Shown one piece after another: positions 20,100 to 29,953 of a DNA stretch of 41,446 nt. Both the position numbers and the translations under genes were made by a program. The DNA lies in NCBI GenBank assembly GCA_020248985.1, contig JADCGL010000037.1, forward strand, positions 1-41,446, read 5' to 3'. The stretch is from Telmatospirillum sp. Lineage in GTDB: Bacteria > Pseudomonadota > Alphaproteobacteria > CACIAM-22H2. How positions within the stretch are numbered: the first letter of the stretch is position 1; the number at the start of each line of letters is the position of its first letter. The notes below the pieces were generated by a model. The model was not told the DNA's origin. It searched no databases and saw nothing but the letters and a program-made list of their open reading frames with translations.

Positions 20100-22268
20100 A
20101 TGCCCCAGATGCGCGACCTTGCCGGCCTCAAGATCGATGCCGAGCTCCACCGCTTCATCGAAACCGAAGCGCTGCCGGGCTTGGGCCTCGATGCGGCCGC
20201 CTTCTGGGCCGGGTTCGCCGCGATCTTCCGCGATCTCACGCCGAAGAACCGCGCCTTGCTCGCCGAGCGCGACCGGCTGCAAAGCCAGATCGACGCCTGG
20301 CACAAGGCGCAGGCCGGCAAGCCGGTCGATCCGGCTTCGTACGAAGCCTTCCTGCGCGAGATCGGCTATCTAGTACCCGAAGGCCCGGCCTTCACGGTCG
20401 GCACGACCGGCACGGACGACGAGGTCGCACGCATGGCCGGCCCGCAGCTCGTGGTACCGGTCATGAATACGCGCTTTGCGCTCAATGCCGCCAATGCGCG
20501 CTGGGGCTCGCTTTACGACGCGTTCTACGGCACCGACGCGATGGGCACGCTGCCAGACCCGACGGTCAAAGGTTTCGACGCCAAGCGCGGGGCGCAAGTC
20601 ATCGCCAAGGCGCGCGCCTTCCTGGACGAAGCGGCCCCGTTGAAGGGGGCTTCGCACAAGGACGCCACGCTTTATGCGGTCGAAAACGGGACGCTGTCGG
20701 TCACGCTCGAGAACGGCAGCAAAGCGGGCCTTGTGGATCCGGCAAAATTCGTCGGCTATCGCGGCGCGGCGGCAGCCCCGTCTTGCGTGCTGCTCAAGAA
20801 CAACGGCCTGCATTTCGAAATCGTCGTCGATGCCGCCCATCCGATCGGCAAGACCGACGCGGCCCACGTCGCCGACATCGTGCTTGAGTCGGCCCTCACG
20901 ACGATCATGGATTGCGAGGACAGCATCGCCGCCGTCGATGCCGCCGACAAAGTCGTCGTCTATCGCAATTGGCTCGGCCTCATGCTCGGCACGCTCGAAG
21001 CCAATTTCGACAAAGGCGGCAAAACCGTCGCGCGCGCGCTCAATCCCGACCGCGTCTATACGAGCCCCAGCGGTGGGTCGCTCGCGCTCCACGGGCGCAG
21101 CCTCATGTTCATCCGCAACGTGGGCCACCTGATGACGATGGATGCCGTGCTGATGGAAGACGGCTCCGAGACGCCCGAAGGCATTCTCGACGGGATCGTC
21201 ACCTCGCTCGTCGCGCTCCACGACCTCAAGGGGCGCGGGCGCTACCGCAACAGCCGCACGGGCTCGGTCTATATCGTGAAGCCCAAGATGCACGGATCCG
21301 CCGAAGCCGCCTTTGCCGGCGAGCTGTTCGCGCGCATCGAGACGCTGCTGGGCCTGCCCGCCAACACGCTCAAGATCGGCATCATGGACGAGGAGCGCCG
21401 CACGAGTGCCAACCTCAAAGAATGCATCCGCGCGGTGAAGGACCGCGTTGCGTTCATCAATACGGGCTTCCTCGACCGCACCGGCGACGAGATGCACACC
21501 TCGATGCAGGCCGGTGCCATGGTGCGCAAAGCTGAGATGAAGAATTCGGCTTGGATCGCCGCCTACGAAGACCGCAATGTCGATATCGGCCTTGCCTGCG
21601 GGCTTGCCGGCAAGGCGCAGATCGGCAAAGGCATGTGGGCGATGCCCGACCGCATGGCCGACATGCTGAAGGCCAAAGCCGCCCACCCGATGGCGGGCGC
21701 CAACACGGCGTGGGTTCCCTCGCCCACGGCCGCCACACTGCATGCGCTGCACTACCACCAGATCGACGTCGCCGCCCGCCAGGCCGAAATCGCCAAGCGC
21801 GCGCCTGCCAAACTTTCCGACCTGCTGACGATCCCGCTCGCCCGCGGCGTGAACTGGTCGGCCGCCGACATTGCGGCCGAACTCGAGAACAACGCGCAAG
21901 GCATCCTGGGCTACGTGGTGCGCTGGGTCGACCAAGGCATTGGCTGCTCGAAGGTGCCCGACATCCACAATGTCGGCCTCATGGAAGACCGCGCCACCTT
22001 GCGCATCTCGAGCCAGCATATCGCCAACTGGCTTGTGCACGGCGTGTGCACGAAGGACCAGGTCATGGACACGCTGAAGCGCATGGCCGCCGTCGTCGAC
22101 GGCCAGAACGCCGGCGACAAGCTCTACCGCCCGATGGCGCCGAATTTTGACACGAGCATCGCGTTCCAAGCCGCCTGCGCGCTCGTATTCGAGGGCACCG
22201 AGCAGCCCAGCGGCTACACCGAACCGCTGCTGCATGCCTATCGCCGCAAGCTCAAGGCGGCGGGTTAA
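20100..22268 (+). CDS. glcB: Malate synthase G
   Basis: A 722-residue enzyme that condenses glyoxylate and acetyl-CoA to malate. It is the large monomeric G isoform, as the length and the N-terminal clasp show. Conserved blocks include [17 protein letters not shown] (catalytic arginine), [11 protein letters not shown] (Mg-binding glutamate), and [20 protein letters not shown] (catalytic aspartate). The ATG at 20100 follows GAGGAAAATCC, a good ribosome-binding site; upstream codons in frame were rejected. It is transcribed away from an IclR regulator. No aceA or glycolate oxidase gene is adjacent, so the glyoxylate source lies elsewhere. Confidence 0.97.
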   Translation: MPQMRDLAGLKIDAELHRFIETEALPGLGLDAAAFWAGFAAIFRDLTPKNRALLAERDRLQSQIDAWHKAQAGKPVDPASYEAFLREIGYLVPEGPAFTVGTTGTDDEVARMAGPQLVVPVMNTRFALNAANARWGSLYDAFYGTDAMGTLPDPTVKGFDAKRGAQVIAKARAFLDEAAPLKGASHKDATLYAVENGTLSVTLENGSKAGLVDPAKFVGYRGAAAAPSCVLLKNNGLHFEIVVDAAHPIGKTDAAHVADIVLESALTTIMDCEDSIAAVDAADKVVVYRNWLGLMLGTLEANFDKGGKTVARALNPDRVYTSPSGGSLALHGRSLMFIRNVGHLMTMDAVLMEDGSETPEGILDGIVTSLVALHDLKGRGRYRNSRTGSVYIVKPKMHGSAEAAFAGELFARIETLLGLPANTLKIGIMDEERRTSANLKECIRAVKDRVAFINTGFLDRTGDEMHTSMQAGAMVRKAEMKNSAWIAAYEDRNVDIGLACGLAGKAQIGKGMWAMPDRMADMLKAKAAHPMAGANTAWVPSPTAATLHALHYHQIDVAARQAEIAKRAPAKLSDLLTIPLARGVNWSAADIAAELENNAQGILGYVVRWVDQGIGCSKVPDIHNVGLMEDRATLRISSQHIANWLVHGVCTKDQVMDTLKRMAAVVDGQNAGDKLYRPMAPNFDTSIAFQAACALVFEGTEQPSGYTEPLLHAYRRKLKAAG

Positions 22269-24097
22269 ACCGCCTCGCGCATCGCCCAAAACGCCGCGTC
22301 CATGGCGGCGGCGAGGCCGGGGCCGTCGCACAGCGCACTGCTACGCATGCGGGTGCGCATGCCGTTGCGCAGCGCGGCCAACGTGTCGAGATCGTTGGCG
22401 GCGGCAACAGCGCGGGCGATGTAGGCGTCCGTCGTGTCGCTGCACCAGTCGGCGAGATCGAGCGCCGACAGCAGGCAGTCGCCGTAGCGGCCCAAAGGTG
22501 CGCGGGCGCGCAAGCTCACCAACGGCGCACCCATCCAAAAGGCTTCGAAGCTTGTGACACCGCCATTGTGGGCGAACGGGTCGAGTGCCACATCGACGCT
22601 GCGATACGCGTCCCAGGTTTTGGGTTGCGGGCGCGTGTAGCGCAGGTCGAGGCGTTCGGGCGCGATGCCATGTGCCGCAAAGCGCGCTTGCATGCGCGCG
22701 ACCGCTCCGGCATCGACGAAGGCGAGCGCGTTGAGGAACAAGCGCGATTTCGGAACGGCGTCGAGAATGCGCGCCCAAACGGCGATCACGTCGTCGTTGA
22801 GGCGTACGAGGCGCGAAAAGCTCGCGAAGGTAACGTGGCCCGCTTTCAAAGCCGGCAGCGGCCCAGGATCCGGCATGTCTGCCGGCGGATCGTAGGCAAA
22901 ACACGCGCGCGGCAAGCGCCAGGGTTTTTCCGTAAGGGCTGCTTCCGCACCCGGCGGCAGCATCTGATTGTCGCCGAGGTAATAGTCCATCTCGGGCACG
23001 CCGGTGGTGCCGCCATAGCCGAGCCATGTGACCTGGACGGGTGCGGCACGGCGCGCGAAAAGTTTCAGACGTGTGGCCGCCGTGTGGCCCGCAAGATCGA
23101 CAAGCACGTCGATGCCGTCGCGGCGGATTGTGTCGAGCAGCGCGGCATCGTCGAGTGCTGCGGCATCGCGCCAGTTTTCGAACAGCGGGCGCAGCGCCTG
23201 CGTGCCGGCATCGGGGCGGGCGACCGACGCATAGGCGAAGGTTTCGATTTTCGCACGGTCGTGGTTCGGTACCACGGGGCTCAGGAAATGGCGGATCGAA
23301 TGCAGCCGCAGATCCTGCGACACATAGCCCACGCGCAAGCGCCTGCCGCCGATCGCGGGGGCTGCGAGCTTCGCCGCGCGCACCGGCACGAACCGCGCGG
23401 CCCATGCGACGTAACAGGCTTTGAGCGCGGCTTCGTCGAGCGCGGGATCGTAATTGGCCGCAAACAGATCGTCGGTCCAGGCCTGCTCGTCTTTTGGGTT
23501 GGCGGCGATGGCGGCGGCAAAGGCCGCACGCGCTTCGGCGACGCGCCCGTCTTGCAGCAGCACCGTGCCGAGCCAACGCTGCGCGGCCGCTGGATCGGCG
23601 GCCCCCACAAGCGCTTGGCGGGCGGCCGTTTCCGCCTTTGTAATGTCGCCGAAGGCAAGATCGGTCACCGAGCGGAAATGGCACAAAGCCGACGACGCGG
23701 CACCCGCTGCCGCCGCCGCATCAAGGATGCCGGCAGCGTCGGCGTAGCGCTCGAGCCGGTGCAGGATTTCGACCTGCAGAGCTCGAATGTCGGCATTGGC
23801 GGGGGCGATGCGCGACGCGTCCGCGAGATCGGCCAAGGCCGCCTCGGCCTTGCCTTGGGCGGCATGCAGCTTGGCGCGCACGACCAACGGCCCCGCCTGC
23901 CCCGCCAGCAAAGCGACCGCGCGCGTCGCGCATGCAGCCGCGCGCGGCAGATCGGCCATTGCGAGAAAGATTTGCGCGCAATCAAACTGGACCTGGCCGT
24001 CGGCTTCGTTCGCCGGATCGGCGTCGAGTGCCTGCGCCAGCCGCAGTGCCTCGTCCCAGGCCCCGGCTTGCGCCAGGGCCGCCAGCCTTGCGGTCAC
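22265..24097 (-). CDS. TPR/GT41-family (SPINDLY/OGT-like) glycosyltransferase
   Basis: A 610-residue protein. TPR-like helical repeats (about 1-235) precede a GT41 catalytic region (about 250-605). The OGT/SPY landmarks are recognisable in order: [55 protein letters not shown] and [19 protein letters not shown]. The catalytic lysine of human OGT (in LYKID) aligns with Arg in LVRLN. The GTG start at 24097 overlaps the motA stop (GTGA), so it is coupled to motA. O-glycosylation of flagellin or another motility protein is a reasonable inference, but the acceptor is not shown. Its TAA overlaps that of glcB in TTAA. Confidence 0.85.
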   Translation of the reverse strand: MTARLAALAQAGAWDEALRLAQALDADPANEADGQVQFDCAQIFLAMADLPRAAACATRAVALLAGQAGPLVVRAKLHAAQGKAEAALADLADASRIAPANADIRALQVEILHRLERYADAAGILDAAAAAGAASSALCHFRSVTDLAFGDITKAETAARQALVGAADPAAAQRWLGTVLLQDGRVAEARAAFAAAIAANPKDEQAWTDDLFAANYDPALDEAALKACYVAWAARFVPVRAAKLAAPAIGGRRLRVGYVSQDLRLHSIRHFLSPVVPNHDRAKIETFAYASVARPDAGTQALRPLFENWRDAAALDDAALLDTIRRDGIDVLVDLAGHTAATRLKLFARRAAPVQVTWLGYGGTTGVPEMDYYLGDNQMLPPGAEAALTEKPWRLPRACFAYDPPADMPDPGPLPALKAGHVTFASFSRLVRLNDDVIAVWARILDAVPKSRLFLNALAFVDAGAVARMQARFAAHGIAPERLDLRYTRPQPKTWDAYRSVDVALDPFAHNGGVTSFEAFWMGAPLVSLRARAPLGRYGDCLLSALDLADWCSDTTDAYIARAVAAANDLDTLAALRNGMRTRMRSSALCDGPGLAAAMDAAFWAMREAV

Positions 24098-24960
24098 GCG
24101 GCAGGCTTGGAGGCGATCGCCTCTTCGAGTTCGTAGAAGGTCGGCTGCAGTTCCGACGGCACGCTCTTGCGGCCGATCTCGGTCGAGATCTGCGGCGCAT
24201 TGCCCTGCAGATGGGCCACGAACGTGTCGCGGATGATTTCGTAGAACTTGAACTCGTCCTCGTAGACCTGCTTCAAGCGGCCGGCCATCGGCCCCAGAAT
24301 GCCGTAGGACAGCAACACGCCCAAGAACGTGCCGACGAGCGCCGAGCCGATCAGGCCGCCCAGCACGATCGGCGGCTGGTCGATCGACGACATGGTTTTG
24401 ATGACGCCCATGACGGCGGCGACGATGCCGAGTGCGGGGCACGCATCGGCCGTGGTCGACAGAGCGCCCGAGCCGCGCATGACTTCGTGATGGTGCTTCT
24501 CGAGCTCTTTGTTGAAGATCTCTTCAAGCTGGTGCGCGTCTTCGACGCCCATCGACAGCATGCGCATATGGTCGCAGATCAGCAGGATCGCGTATTTGTT
24601 GGCCAGCACCTTCGGATAGGCCATGAAGATGTTGGACTCGTCCGGCTTTTCGATGTGCGGTTCGACCGCGAGCGTGCCCTTGGAGCGCGCGAGCTTCAGG
24701 ATCGTGAAGATCAGGCACAGAAGATCGATATAGTCTTCGCGCTTGTATTTGGGGCCGCTGAAGACGCGGCCGAAATCCTTGATCGCGTGGCTGATGACGC
24801 TGCCGGAATTGCCGACGAGGAACGAGCCCGCGGCCGAACCGCCGATGATCAGGAACTCGAACGGCAGCGCTTTGAGGATGATGCCGATTTTGCCGCCGGC
24901 AATGATGTAGCCGCCGAACACGCAGAACAGCACCAGCAGCAAGCCAATGATCGCAAACAT
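24094..24960 (-). CDS. motA: Flagellar motor stator protein MotA
   Basis: A 288-residue MotA with four membrane helices: two near the N-terminus (about 1-55) and two at about 170-225. The proline-bearing segments ADACPALGIVAAVMGV and LLSYGILGP and the cytoplasmic loop that touches FliG are present. It would form the H+-driven stator with MotB. The ribosome-binding site GGGAGGG lies before the ATG. The following gene is a GT41 glycosyltransferase joined by a 4-bp overlap. motB, which usually follows, is absent from the window. A palindrome at 25001-25013 lies in its promoter region. Confidence 0.95.
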   Translation of the reverse strand: MFAIIGLLLVLFCVFGGYIIAGGKIGIILKALPFEFLIIGGSAAGSFLVGNSGSVISHAIKDFGRVFSGPKYKREDYIDLLCLIFTILKLARSKGTLAVEPHIEKPDESNIFMAYPKVLANKYAILLICDHMRMLSMGVEDAHQLEEIFNKELEKHHHEVMRGSGALSTTADACPALGIVAAVMGVIKTMSSIDQPPIVLGGLIGSALVGTFLGVLLSYGILGPMAGRLKQVYEDEFKFYEIIRDTFVAHLQGNAPQISTEIGRKSVPSELQPTFYELEEAIASKPAA

Positions 24961-25000
24961 TCGGCCCTCCCTGGGACCCTCAACGCCCGAATCTCAATGC

Positions 25001-25013
25001 GCCATACTATGGC
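25001..25013. promoter_or_regulatory. Palindrome in the motA upstream region
   Basis: A 13-base palindrome, GCCATA-C-TATGGC, lies 41 bp before motA in the 120-bp gap after pssA. It is placed where a regulator of motA could bind, or around a -10 element (CATAGT on the minus strand). No known regulator site is recognised. Confidence 0.4.
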
Positions 25014-25080
25014 ACGATCGTTAACATTTGGTAACGTCGGCGAATTTCTTCACGTTTCCAACGCGTTGCAACATGCCCTT

Positions 25081-25938
25081 TCAGGCGCTGTCGCTGCGCT
25101 CGGGCACGATGCTCAAAGCGGGCTTGGCAGCCGGCGATGGATTTCGGGCTGCAGTCTGGGCCGGTTCGGCCAAGCGCAGCTTCTGTTGGCGCAGATACGC
25201 AAACGGGATCAGCGCCAGGTAGAACAGCCCAGCCACCAGCAAAGTCGCCCATGGCGCGCTCGCCAGGGCCGCGAAAAACAGCCCGACGCCGACAAGGGCG
25301 GGTACGAGCCAGCCGCGCGGCACATGCAGCTTCTTGCCCGAGAAGGTCGGCAGACGGCTCACCATCAAAAACGCGACGAGGGCCAACACGAGGGCGCCCA
25401 GCCATGCGCGGTCGGCGACGCCGGCCCCGAATTCGAAATGTGCCATCAGCGGCATAAGCGCGAGCCCGGCCCCGGCCGGAGCCGGCACGCCCGTGAAAAA
25501 ATGGCCCGCCCAGCTCGGCTGGTTGGGTTCGGACAGCATCGTGTTGAAGCGTGCCAGGCGCAGCGCACAGCACACGGCATAGGCGAGTGCGACGATCCAA
25601 CCGAGTCCGCCCCAAGCGCTAAGCACCCACAGATACACAATCAAGGCCGGTGCGACGCCGAAGCTCAGAAAGTCGGACAGCGAGTCGAGCTCGGCGCCGA
25701 ATTTCGACGTGCCGTTCAAGAGCCGCGCCATGCGCCCGTCGAGCCCGTCGAGCACGGCTGCGACCACGATAGCGCCCACCGCCATCTCGAAGCGTCCGTC
25801 GATCGCAAACCGAATGCCCGAAAGCCCGGCGCACAAGGCGCCGACCGTGATCGCATTGGGAATGAGGCGGTTCATGTTGCCGCCGCCGACCCGCTGCGCA
25901 CGCAACCGCGCGCGCTTGTCGCGATTGCGCCCGAACAT
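25081..25938 (-). CDS. pssA: CDP-diacylglycerol-serine O-phosphatidyltransferase
   Basis: A 285-residue membrane enzyme that makes phosphatidylserine from CDP-diacylglycerol and serine. The CDP-alcohol phosphotransferase motif DG-x2-AR-x8-G-x3-D-x3-D is exact at 67-89 (D67, G68, A71, R72, G81, D85, D89). About seven to eight hydrophobic helices follow. The start ATG at 25938 overlaps the last base of the psd stop (TGATG); the alternative M22 (MNRLIPNAIT) lacks that coupling. Together with psd it makes phosphatidylethanolamine. The C-terminal 35 residues are polar and proline/alanine-rich. Confidence 0.94.
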   Translation of the reverse strand: MFGRNRDKRARLRAQRVGGGNMNRLIPNAITVGALCAGLSGIRFAIDGRFEMAVGAIVVAAVLDGLDGRMARLLNGTSKFGAELDSLSDFLSFGVAPALIVYLWVLSAWGGLGWIVALAYAVCCALRLARFNTMLSEPNQPSWAGHFFTGVPAPAGAGLALMPLMAHFEFGAGVADRAWLGALVLALVAFLMVSRLPTFSGKKLHVPRGWLVPALVGVGLFFAALASAPWATLLVAGLFYLALIPFAYLRQQKLRLAEPAQTAARNPSPAAKPALSIVPERSDSA

Positions 25939-26633
25939 CAGATCGTCTCCCCGCTGCGTTGCGGCTCGGTTGCGGCCAAATCCGCCAGCACCGTTTCGCC
26001 GCCGATCGTGGTCTGGCCGACGCACACGAGCGGCACCACGCCCTCGGGCAGATACACGTCGCAGCGGCTGCCGAAGCGGATCAGCCCGTAGCGCTCGCCG
26101 GTCTTGACCTGCTGGTCGTCTTTGATGTCGTAGAGAATGCGCCGCGCCACGAGGCCGGCGATCTGCACAAAGGCGATCTCGCGCCCGTCGGCCATTGCAA
26201 GGCGCACCGACATGCGCTCGTTTTCGTCGGATGCTTTGTCGAGGGCGGCGTTGAGGAACTTGCCGGCCATGTAGCGCGCTTTCACGACGCGACCGGCCAC
26301 GGGCACGCGGTTCACATGCACGTTGAACACGTTGAGGAACACCGAAATGCGCGTGAGCGGCTTGTCGCCCATCTCGAGCTCGGGCGGCGGCACGGCCGGC
26401 ACGATCAATTGCACCATGCCGTCGGCCGGGCTCACGATGAGACCCGCCCGTGTCGGCACCACGCGATCGGGATCGCGGAAGAAATAGATCATCCACGCGG
26501 TGACAAGGGCCAGCACCGCCGCCAAGGGCGCCCAGGCAAAAGCGGCCAAAAACGTTGCAACCACGCCGCCGGCAACAAACGGTACCCCGGCCCGATGGAT
26601 GGGGGCCGAAACAGATTTCCACATATCGCTCAT
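25938..26633 (-). CDS. psd: Phosphatidylserine decarboxylase (short, PSD-A type)
   Basis: A 231-residue proenzyme that decarboxylates phosphatidylserine to phosphatidylethanolamine. Self-cleavage between G188 and S189 in [11 protein letters not shown] would create the pyruvoyl group and the alpha chain. One or two N-terminal membrane helices (about 18-52) precede FFRDPDR, typical of the short family. The ATG at 26633 (MSDMWKSV) was chosen; a TTG at 26648 would add five residues, and neither has a clear ribosome-binding site. The pssA gene overlaps its stop. Confidence 0.94.
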   Translation of the reverse strand: MSDMWKSVSAPIHRAGVPFVAGGVVATFLAAFAWAPLAAVLALVTAWMIYFFRDPDRVVPTRAGLIVSPADGMVQLIVPAVPPPELEMGDKPLTRISVFLNVFNVHVNRVPVAGRVVKARYMAGKFLNAALDKASDENERMSVRLAMADGREIAFVQIAGLVARRILYDIKDDQQVKTGERYGLIRFGSRCDVYLPEGVVPLVCVGQTTIGGETVLADLAATEPQRSGETI

Positions 26634-26784
26634 CGAGTTGCGCACCAATCTTAAGACAAAACTTTGACAGTGATGCCTAGTTTACCCGCAACCCGCCAAA
26701 GACGCCAGTTCAGTTGGTCTCGGGATTGGCATTTGCACCGCAGCAACATGTCGGTCTTGACGGGGCAGATGCAAAACCACAAAC

Positions 26785-26799
26785 TGGAACAGCGTTCCG
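26785..26799. promoter_or_regulatory. Candidate IclR-type operator before the uptake operon
   Basis: TGGAACAGCGTTCCG contains GGAAC (26786-26790) and GTTCC (26794-26798) as a perfect inverted repeat with a 3-base spacer. This closely follows the known IclR-family 15-bp operator shape (TGGAAATnATTTCCA). It ends 34 bp before the GTG of the adjacent IclR gene, which suggests self-regulation and control of the operon. Confidence 0.6.
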
Positions 26800-26833
26800 A
26801 TTCAAGAAGACGCAAAAATTGTGGGGAACGGAT

Positions 26834-27685
26834 GTGAAATCCGCCGGGAAACGATCGGCCGGAAAGTCGGCGACCCGCCGCAGTCTCGACGTGCTCGGGC
26901 TGCTGGTCGAGCATCCCGAGGGCATGGCGATCACCGATATCGGCGCGCGGCTCGGCCTTCCAAAGAGTGCAGTCCATCGCGTGCTCGCAATATTCGTCGA
27001 AACGGGATTCGTCCGGCGCGACGACGCGACCGCGCGCTACGCATTGACGCTGAAGCTGACGATGATGGGGTTGCGGCACTACGCAGCGCTCGGCCTGAGC
27101 GACGTAGCGCAGCCGATCTTGAATCGCTTGGCTACGGAAAGCGGCGAGCTTGCGCGTCTAGCGGTCGTCGAAAACGACGGTCTTGTCTGGGTCGCAAAGG
27201 CGCAAGGCGCGCGCCACGGCCTGCGCTACGATCCCGACACGGGGCTCAACGTGGTCCTGCACGCGACCGCCGTGGGCAAAGCCTGGCTCGCCACGCTGCC
27301 GGAAATGGACGCGCTGCGCATCGTCGTTGCGACGCGCTTCGCAACGCCCGCGCATTTTGGCCGCAACGCGATACGCTCCGTCGAAACGCTCAAGGCGGCA
27401 CTGGACGAAACGCGCGCGCGCGGCTACGGCACGGCGATCGAAGAAGGCGAATTGGGCACGGCCGCCGTCGCTGTCGTGTTCCGCGCGGGTGCTTCGCCCC
27501 TTTCGCCCGTTGCAGGCACTTTGAGCCTAGCCGGGCCTGTCGGCCGTTTTACGGCGACGCGACGCACGGCGTTCGCGCGCACGCTCGCCGTCGCCGCGCG
27601 CGAACTTGCCGAAATATGGCCGTTGCGCGGCAGCCTGGGGCCGCCCCTTGCCGCCACCTCGCCGGAGTTTTCCGATGCCGTCTGA
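26834..27685 (+). CDS. IclR-family regulator of the uptake operon
   Basis: A 283-residue IclR regulator. The winged helix-turn-helix (about 12-70: LDVLGLLVEHPEGMAITDIG, then LGLPKSAVHRVL) and the effector domain (about 85-260: ATAVGKAWLATL) are clear. The GTG at 26834 is preferred because GGGGAAC lies just upstream and the protein then begins near the helix-turn-helix; a longer frame from 26714 is unlikely. It heads a rightward operon and its end overlaps the cupin gene by 11 bp. A palindrome at 26785-26799 is its probable binding site. Confidence 0.87.
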   Translation: MKSAGKRSAGKSATRRSLDVLGLLVEHPEGMAITDIGARLGLPKSAVHRVLAIFVETGFVRRDDATARYALTLKLTMMGLRHYAALGLSDVAQPILNRLATESGELARLAVVENDGLVWVAKAQGARHGLRYDPDTGLNVVLHATAVGKAWLATLPEMDALRIVVATRFATPAHFGRNAIRSVETLKAALDETRARGYGTAIEEGELGTAAVAVVFRAGASPLSPVAGTLSLAGPVGRFTATRRTAFARTLAVAARELAEIWPLRGSLGPPLAATSPEFSDAV

Positions 27686-28124
27686 GACCGAAGCCCAACC
27701 GAGCTATCCCGGGCCCCTGCCCTTGGCCGCCGCCTTGAGCCAACTTTCACTGGCGACAGCCGATGCGCAATTCACCCGCGACGGGCCGCGCGCCGACGTC
27801 GAGTATCGCGATCTCGGCCTTGCCAAATCCAGCGGCGGACGCATCGGCGCCAAGCATATTCGCGCGATCAAACCCTTCCCCGGCGAAACCGGCTGGCATT
27901 GGCACGACATGACCGGCCACTTCGTCTACGTGCTCAAAGGCTGGATCGAATTCGCCTATCGCGGACACGCGCAGACCGTCGTCGCGCGCGTCGGCGACTG
28001 CCTGTCGCAACCGGCGGGTGTTGCGCACAATGTCCTTGCGCGATCCGACGATCTCGAAGTGCTCGAGATCAATCTGCCGGCCGAATTCGGCACGTTCGAT
28101 CTGCCGGCGCGGGAGCTGCGATGA
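27675..28124 (+). CDS. Cupin-domain protein of the uptake operon
   Basis: A 149-residue cupin. The first motif, GWHWHDMTGHFVYVLKGW, carries two or three metal-ligand histidines. The second motif is QPAGVAHNVLARSDDLEVLE with its histidine. The ATG at 27675 overlaps the end of the IclR gene and has GGAG 7 bases upstream. Its stop overlaps the permease start (ATGA). It probably acts on, or binds, the transported compound or a product of it. The reaction is unknown. Confidence 0.85.
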   Translation: MPSETEAQPSYPGPLPLAAALSQLSLATADAQFTRDGPRADVEYRDLGLAKSSGGRIGAKHIRAIKPFPGETGWHWHDMTGHFVYVLKGWIEFAYRGHAQTVVARVGDCLSQPAGVAHNVLARSDDLEVLEINLPAEFGTFDLPARELR

Positions 28125-28909
28125 ACGCCCTTCTCGCCTGGAGCCGACGTCGCGTGGGCCCGCTCGCGGTATTCGCGCTGCTGCTGCTGGCGTGGGAGTA
28201 CGGCGTGTGGCTGTTCGGCGTGAAGGAGTATCTGCTGCCGCCGCCGACCAAGGTCTGGGTCGAGTTCCTGAAACGCGCGCCGACCGTGATGGACGCCGCT
28301 TACGTGACGTCGCGCCAATTGCTCGCAGGCTACCTGCTGTCGATCGTGGTCAGCGTGCCCTTGGCGCTGCTCGTGGCGCGCAGCCGCTTCGTGGAAGAGT
28401 CGGTCTATCCGGTCGTCGTCTTCCTGCAGATCGTTCCGAAAATCGCGATCGCGCCTTTGTTCATCATCTGGCTCGGTTTCGGTTTTGCGCCGAAGGTCAT
28501 CATCGTCTTCCTGCTCTGCTTCTTCCCGATCGTCGTTGCGAGCGTCGCCGGCTTCAAATCGGTCGATCCCGAGATCGCCGATTTCGCGCGCACCACAGGG
28601 GCTTCAGAGTGGAAGCTGTTCCGCACGATCCAGCTGCCGCAAGCGCTGCCCGACATCTTCACCGGCTTGAAAGTCGGCGCAGCCTTGTCGGCCACGGCCG
28701 CGATCGTCGCCGAATTCGTCGCCGCGGACCGCGGCCTCGGCTATCTGCTGCTCCAGTACAACGGGCAGTTCGAAACGGCGATGGTCTTTGCCATCATCGT
28801 GTTGCTCAGCGCCATCGGTCTTGCCGTCTACTACGCCGTCGAACTCCTCGAACGCCTCGCCATTCCCTGGCACGTCTCGCAGCGACCTGCGGGCGTGACG
28901 GGTGCGTGA
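28121..28909 (+). CDS. ABC transporter permease (NitT/TauT/SsuC family)
   Basis: A 262-residue inner-membrane permease with about six helices. The EAA loop that contacts the ATPase is DFARTTGASEWKLFRTIQLP, the form seen in nitrate/taurine/sulfonate/thiamine-precursor importers. The ATG at 28121 overlaps the cupin stop. The binding protein and ATPase follow, so the importer is complete. The substrate is unknown; members of the family move sulfonates, nitrate, bicarbonate, pyrimidine precursors and aromatic acids. Confidence 0.92.
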   Translation: MNALLAWSRRRVGPLAVFALLLLAWEYGVWLFGVKEYLLPPPTKVWVEFLKRAPTVMDAAYVTSRQLLAGYLLSIVVSVPLALLVARSRFVEESVYPVVVFLQIVPKIAIAPLFIIWLGFGFAPKVIIVFLLCFFPIVVASVAGFKSVDPEIADFARTTGASEWKLFRTIQLPQALPDIFTGLKVGAALSATAAIVAEFVAADRGLGYLLLQYNGQFETAMVFAIIVLLSAIGLAVYYAVELLERLAIPWHVSQRPAGVTGA

Positions 28910-28963
28910 CCCGCAGCACCGCCGCCGACTAAAAAACCGCCAAAAAAAGGGAGAGACAACGCC

Positions 28964-29953
28964 ATGAAGATGACCCGCCGCAATTTCGGCCTCGGGGCGA
29001 TCGCACTGGGTGCGGCCGCACCGGCCCCCTTCGGACCCGCCATCGCGCAGGCGCGCGAGAGCGTGTCGCTGCGCCTCAACTGGTATCTCGGCGGCCTGCA
29101 CGTGCCGTTCTACTACGGACGCGAAATCGGCGCGTTCCGCGACAGCGGCATCGAGCTCACGATCAACGAAGGCCGCGGTTCGGCCAACACGGTCCAGGTC
29201 GTCGCCGCCGGTTCCGACACGTTCGGCATGGCGGACTCGTCGAGCCTGATCGGCCTGGCGTCGCGCGGGGCGGAGATCAAATCCGTCATGTCACTGCTGA
29301 ATTCGACCGGCTTTGCGGTCGTCTCGCTTGCCTCGACCGGCATCCGCACGCCCAAAGATCTCGAGGGCAAGTCGCTGGCGGTCTCGGCCGGCGATCCGCT
29401 GGGCCAGCTGTTTCGCGCACTCGCCGCGCACAACAAGCTCGACATGAACAAGATCCGCTTCGTCCAGGTCGATCCGGCGGCGAAGGTCGCGACTGTGCTC
29501 GAAAAGCGCGCCGACGCGCTTCTGGGCGGTGCGGACGACCAGTATTTCCTGATCAAGTACCAGGGCCAGGAGCCGCACGCGCTGCGTTTTGCCGATCACG
29601 GCGCCAACATCGTCGGCATGACGATCGTCACCCAGCTTGCCACCATCCGCGACAAAGGCGACATGGTCCGCCGCTTCGCGCGCGCGAGCGTGCGGTCCTG
29701 GGAAGAGGCGAAGAAAAACCCGCAAGCGGCCGTCGCTGCGGCACTGAAGGCCAAGCCGGACCTGAATGCGGCATCGACGCTCGATCAGATGCTGGTGGAT
29801 TTCGAACTGCTCGATTCCGAAAACTCGAAGGGCCGCATCGGCTTCGGCGCCCAGAAGGATTGGGAACAGACGATCGATCTGCTCAAACAGTATCGCGAAC
29901 TGCAGACGACGCAGCCGTGGACGGCCTTCCACACCAACGAATTCCTGGTCTAG
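28964..29953 (+). CDS. ABC transporter substrate-binding protein (NMT1/THI5-like)
   Basis: A 329-residue periplasmic binding protein. The N-terminus MKMTRRNFGLGAIALG is a twin-arginine-type signal, with cleavage probably after PAIAQA. The mature part begins SVSLRLNWYLGGLHVPFYYG, the NMT1/SsuA-like start, and has the usual two lobes. GGGAGAG precedes the ATG. It follows the permease after 54 bp, and its TAG overlaps the GTG of the ATPase by one base. The ligand is not predictable from sequence. Confidence 0.92.
   Translation: MKMTRRNFGLGAIALGAAAPAPFGPAIAQARESVSLRLNWYLGGLHVPFYYGREIGAFRDSGIELTINEGRGSANTVQVVAAGSDTFGMADSSSLIGLASRGAEIKSVMSLLNSTGFAVVSLASTGIRTPKDLEGKSLAVSAGDPLGQLFRALAAHNKLDMNKIRFVQVDPAAKVATVLEKRADALLGGADDQYFLIKYQGQEPHALRFADHGANIVGMTIVTQLATIRDKGDMVRRFARASVRSWEEAKKNPQAAVAAALKAKPDLNAASTLDQMLVDFELLDSENSKGRIGFGAQKDWEQTIDLLKQYRELQTTQPWTAFHTNEFLV

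Noticed and set aside
25009-25024. TGGCACG-N4-TT, resembling a sigma-54 promoter, near motA
   Set aside because: It points rightward, away from motA and into the antisense strand of pssA, and the second half (TTAAC) does not match TTGC.
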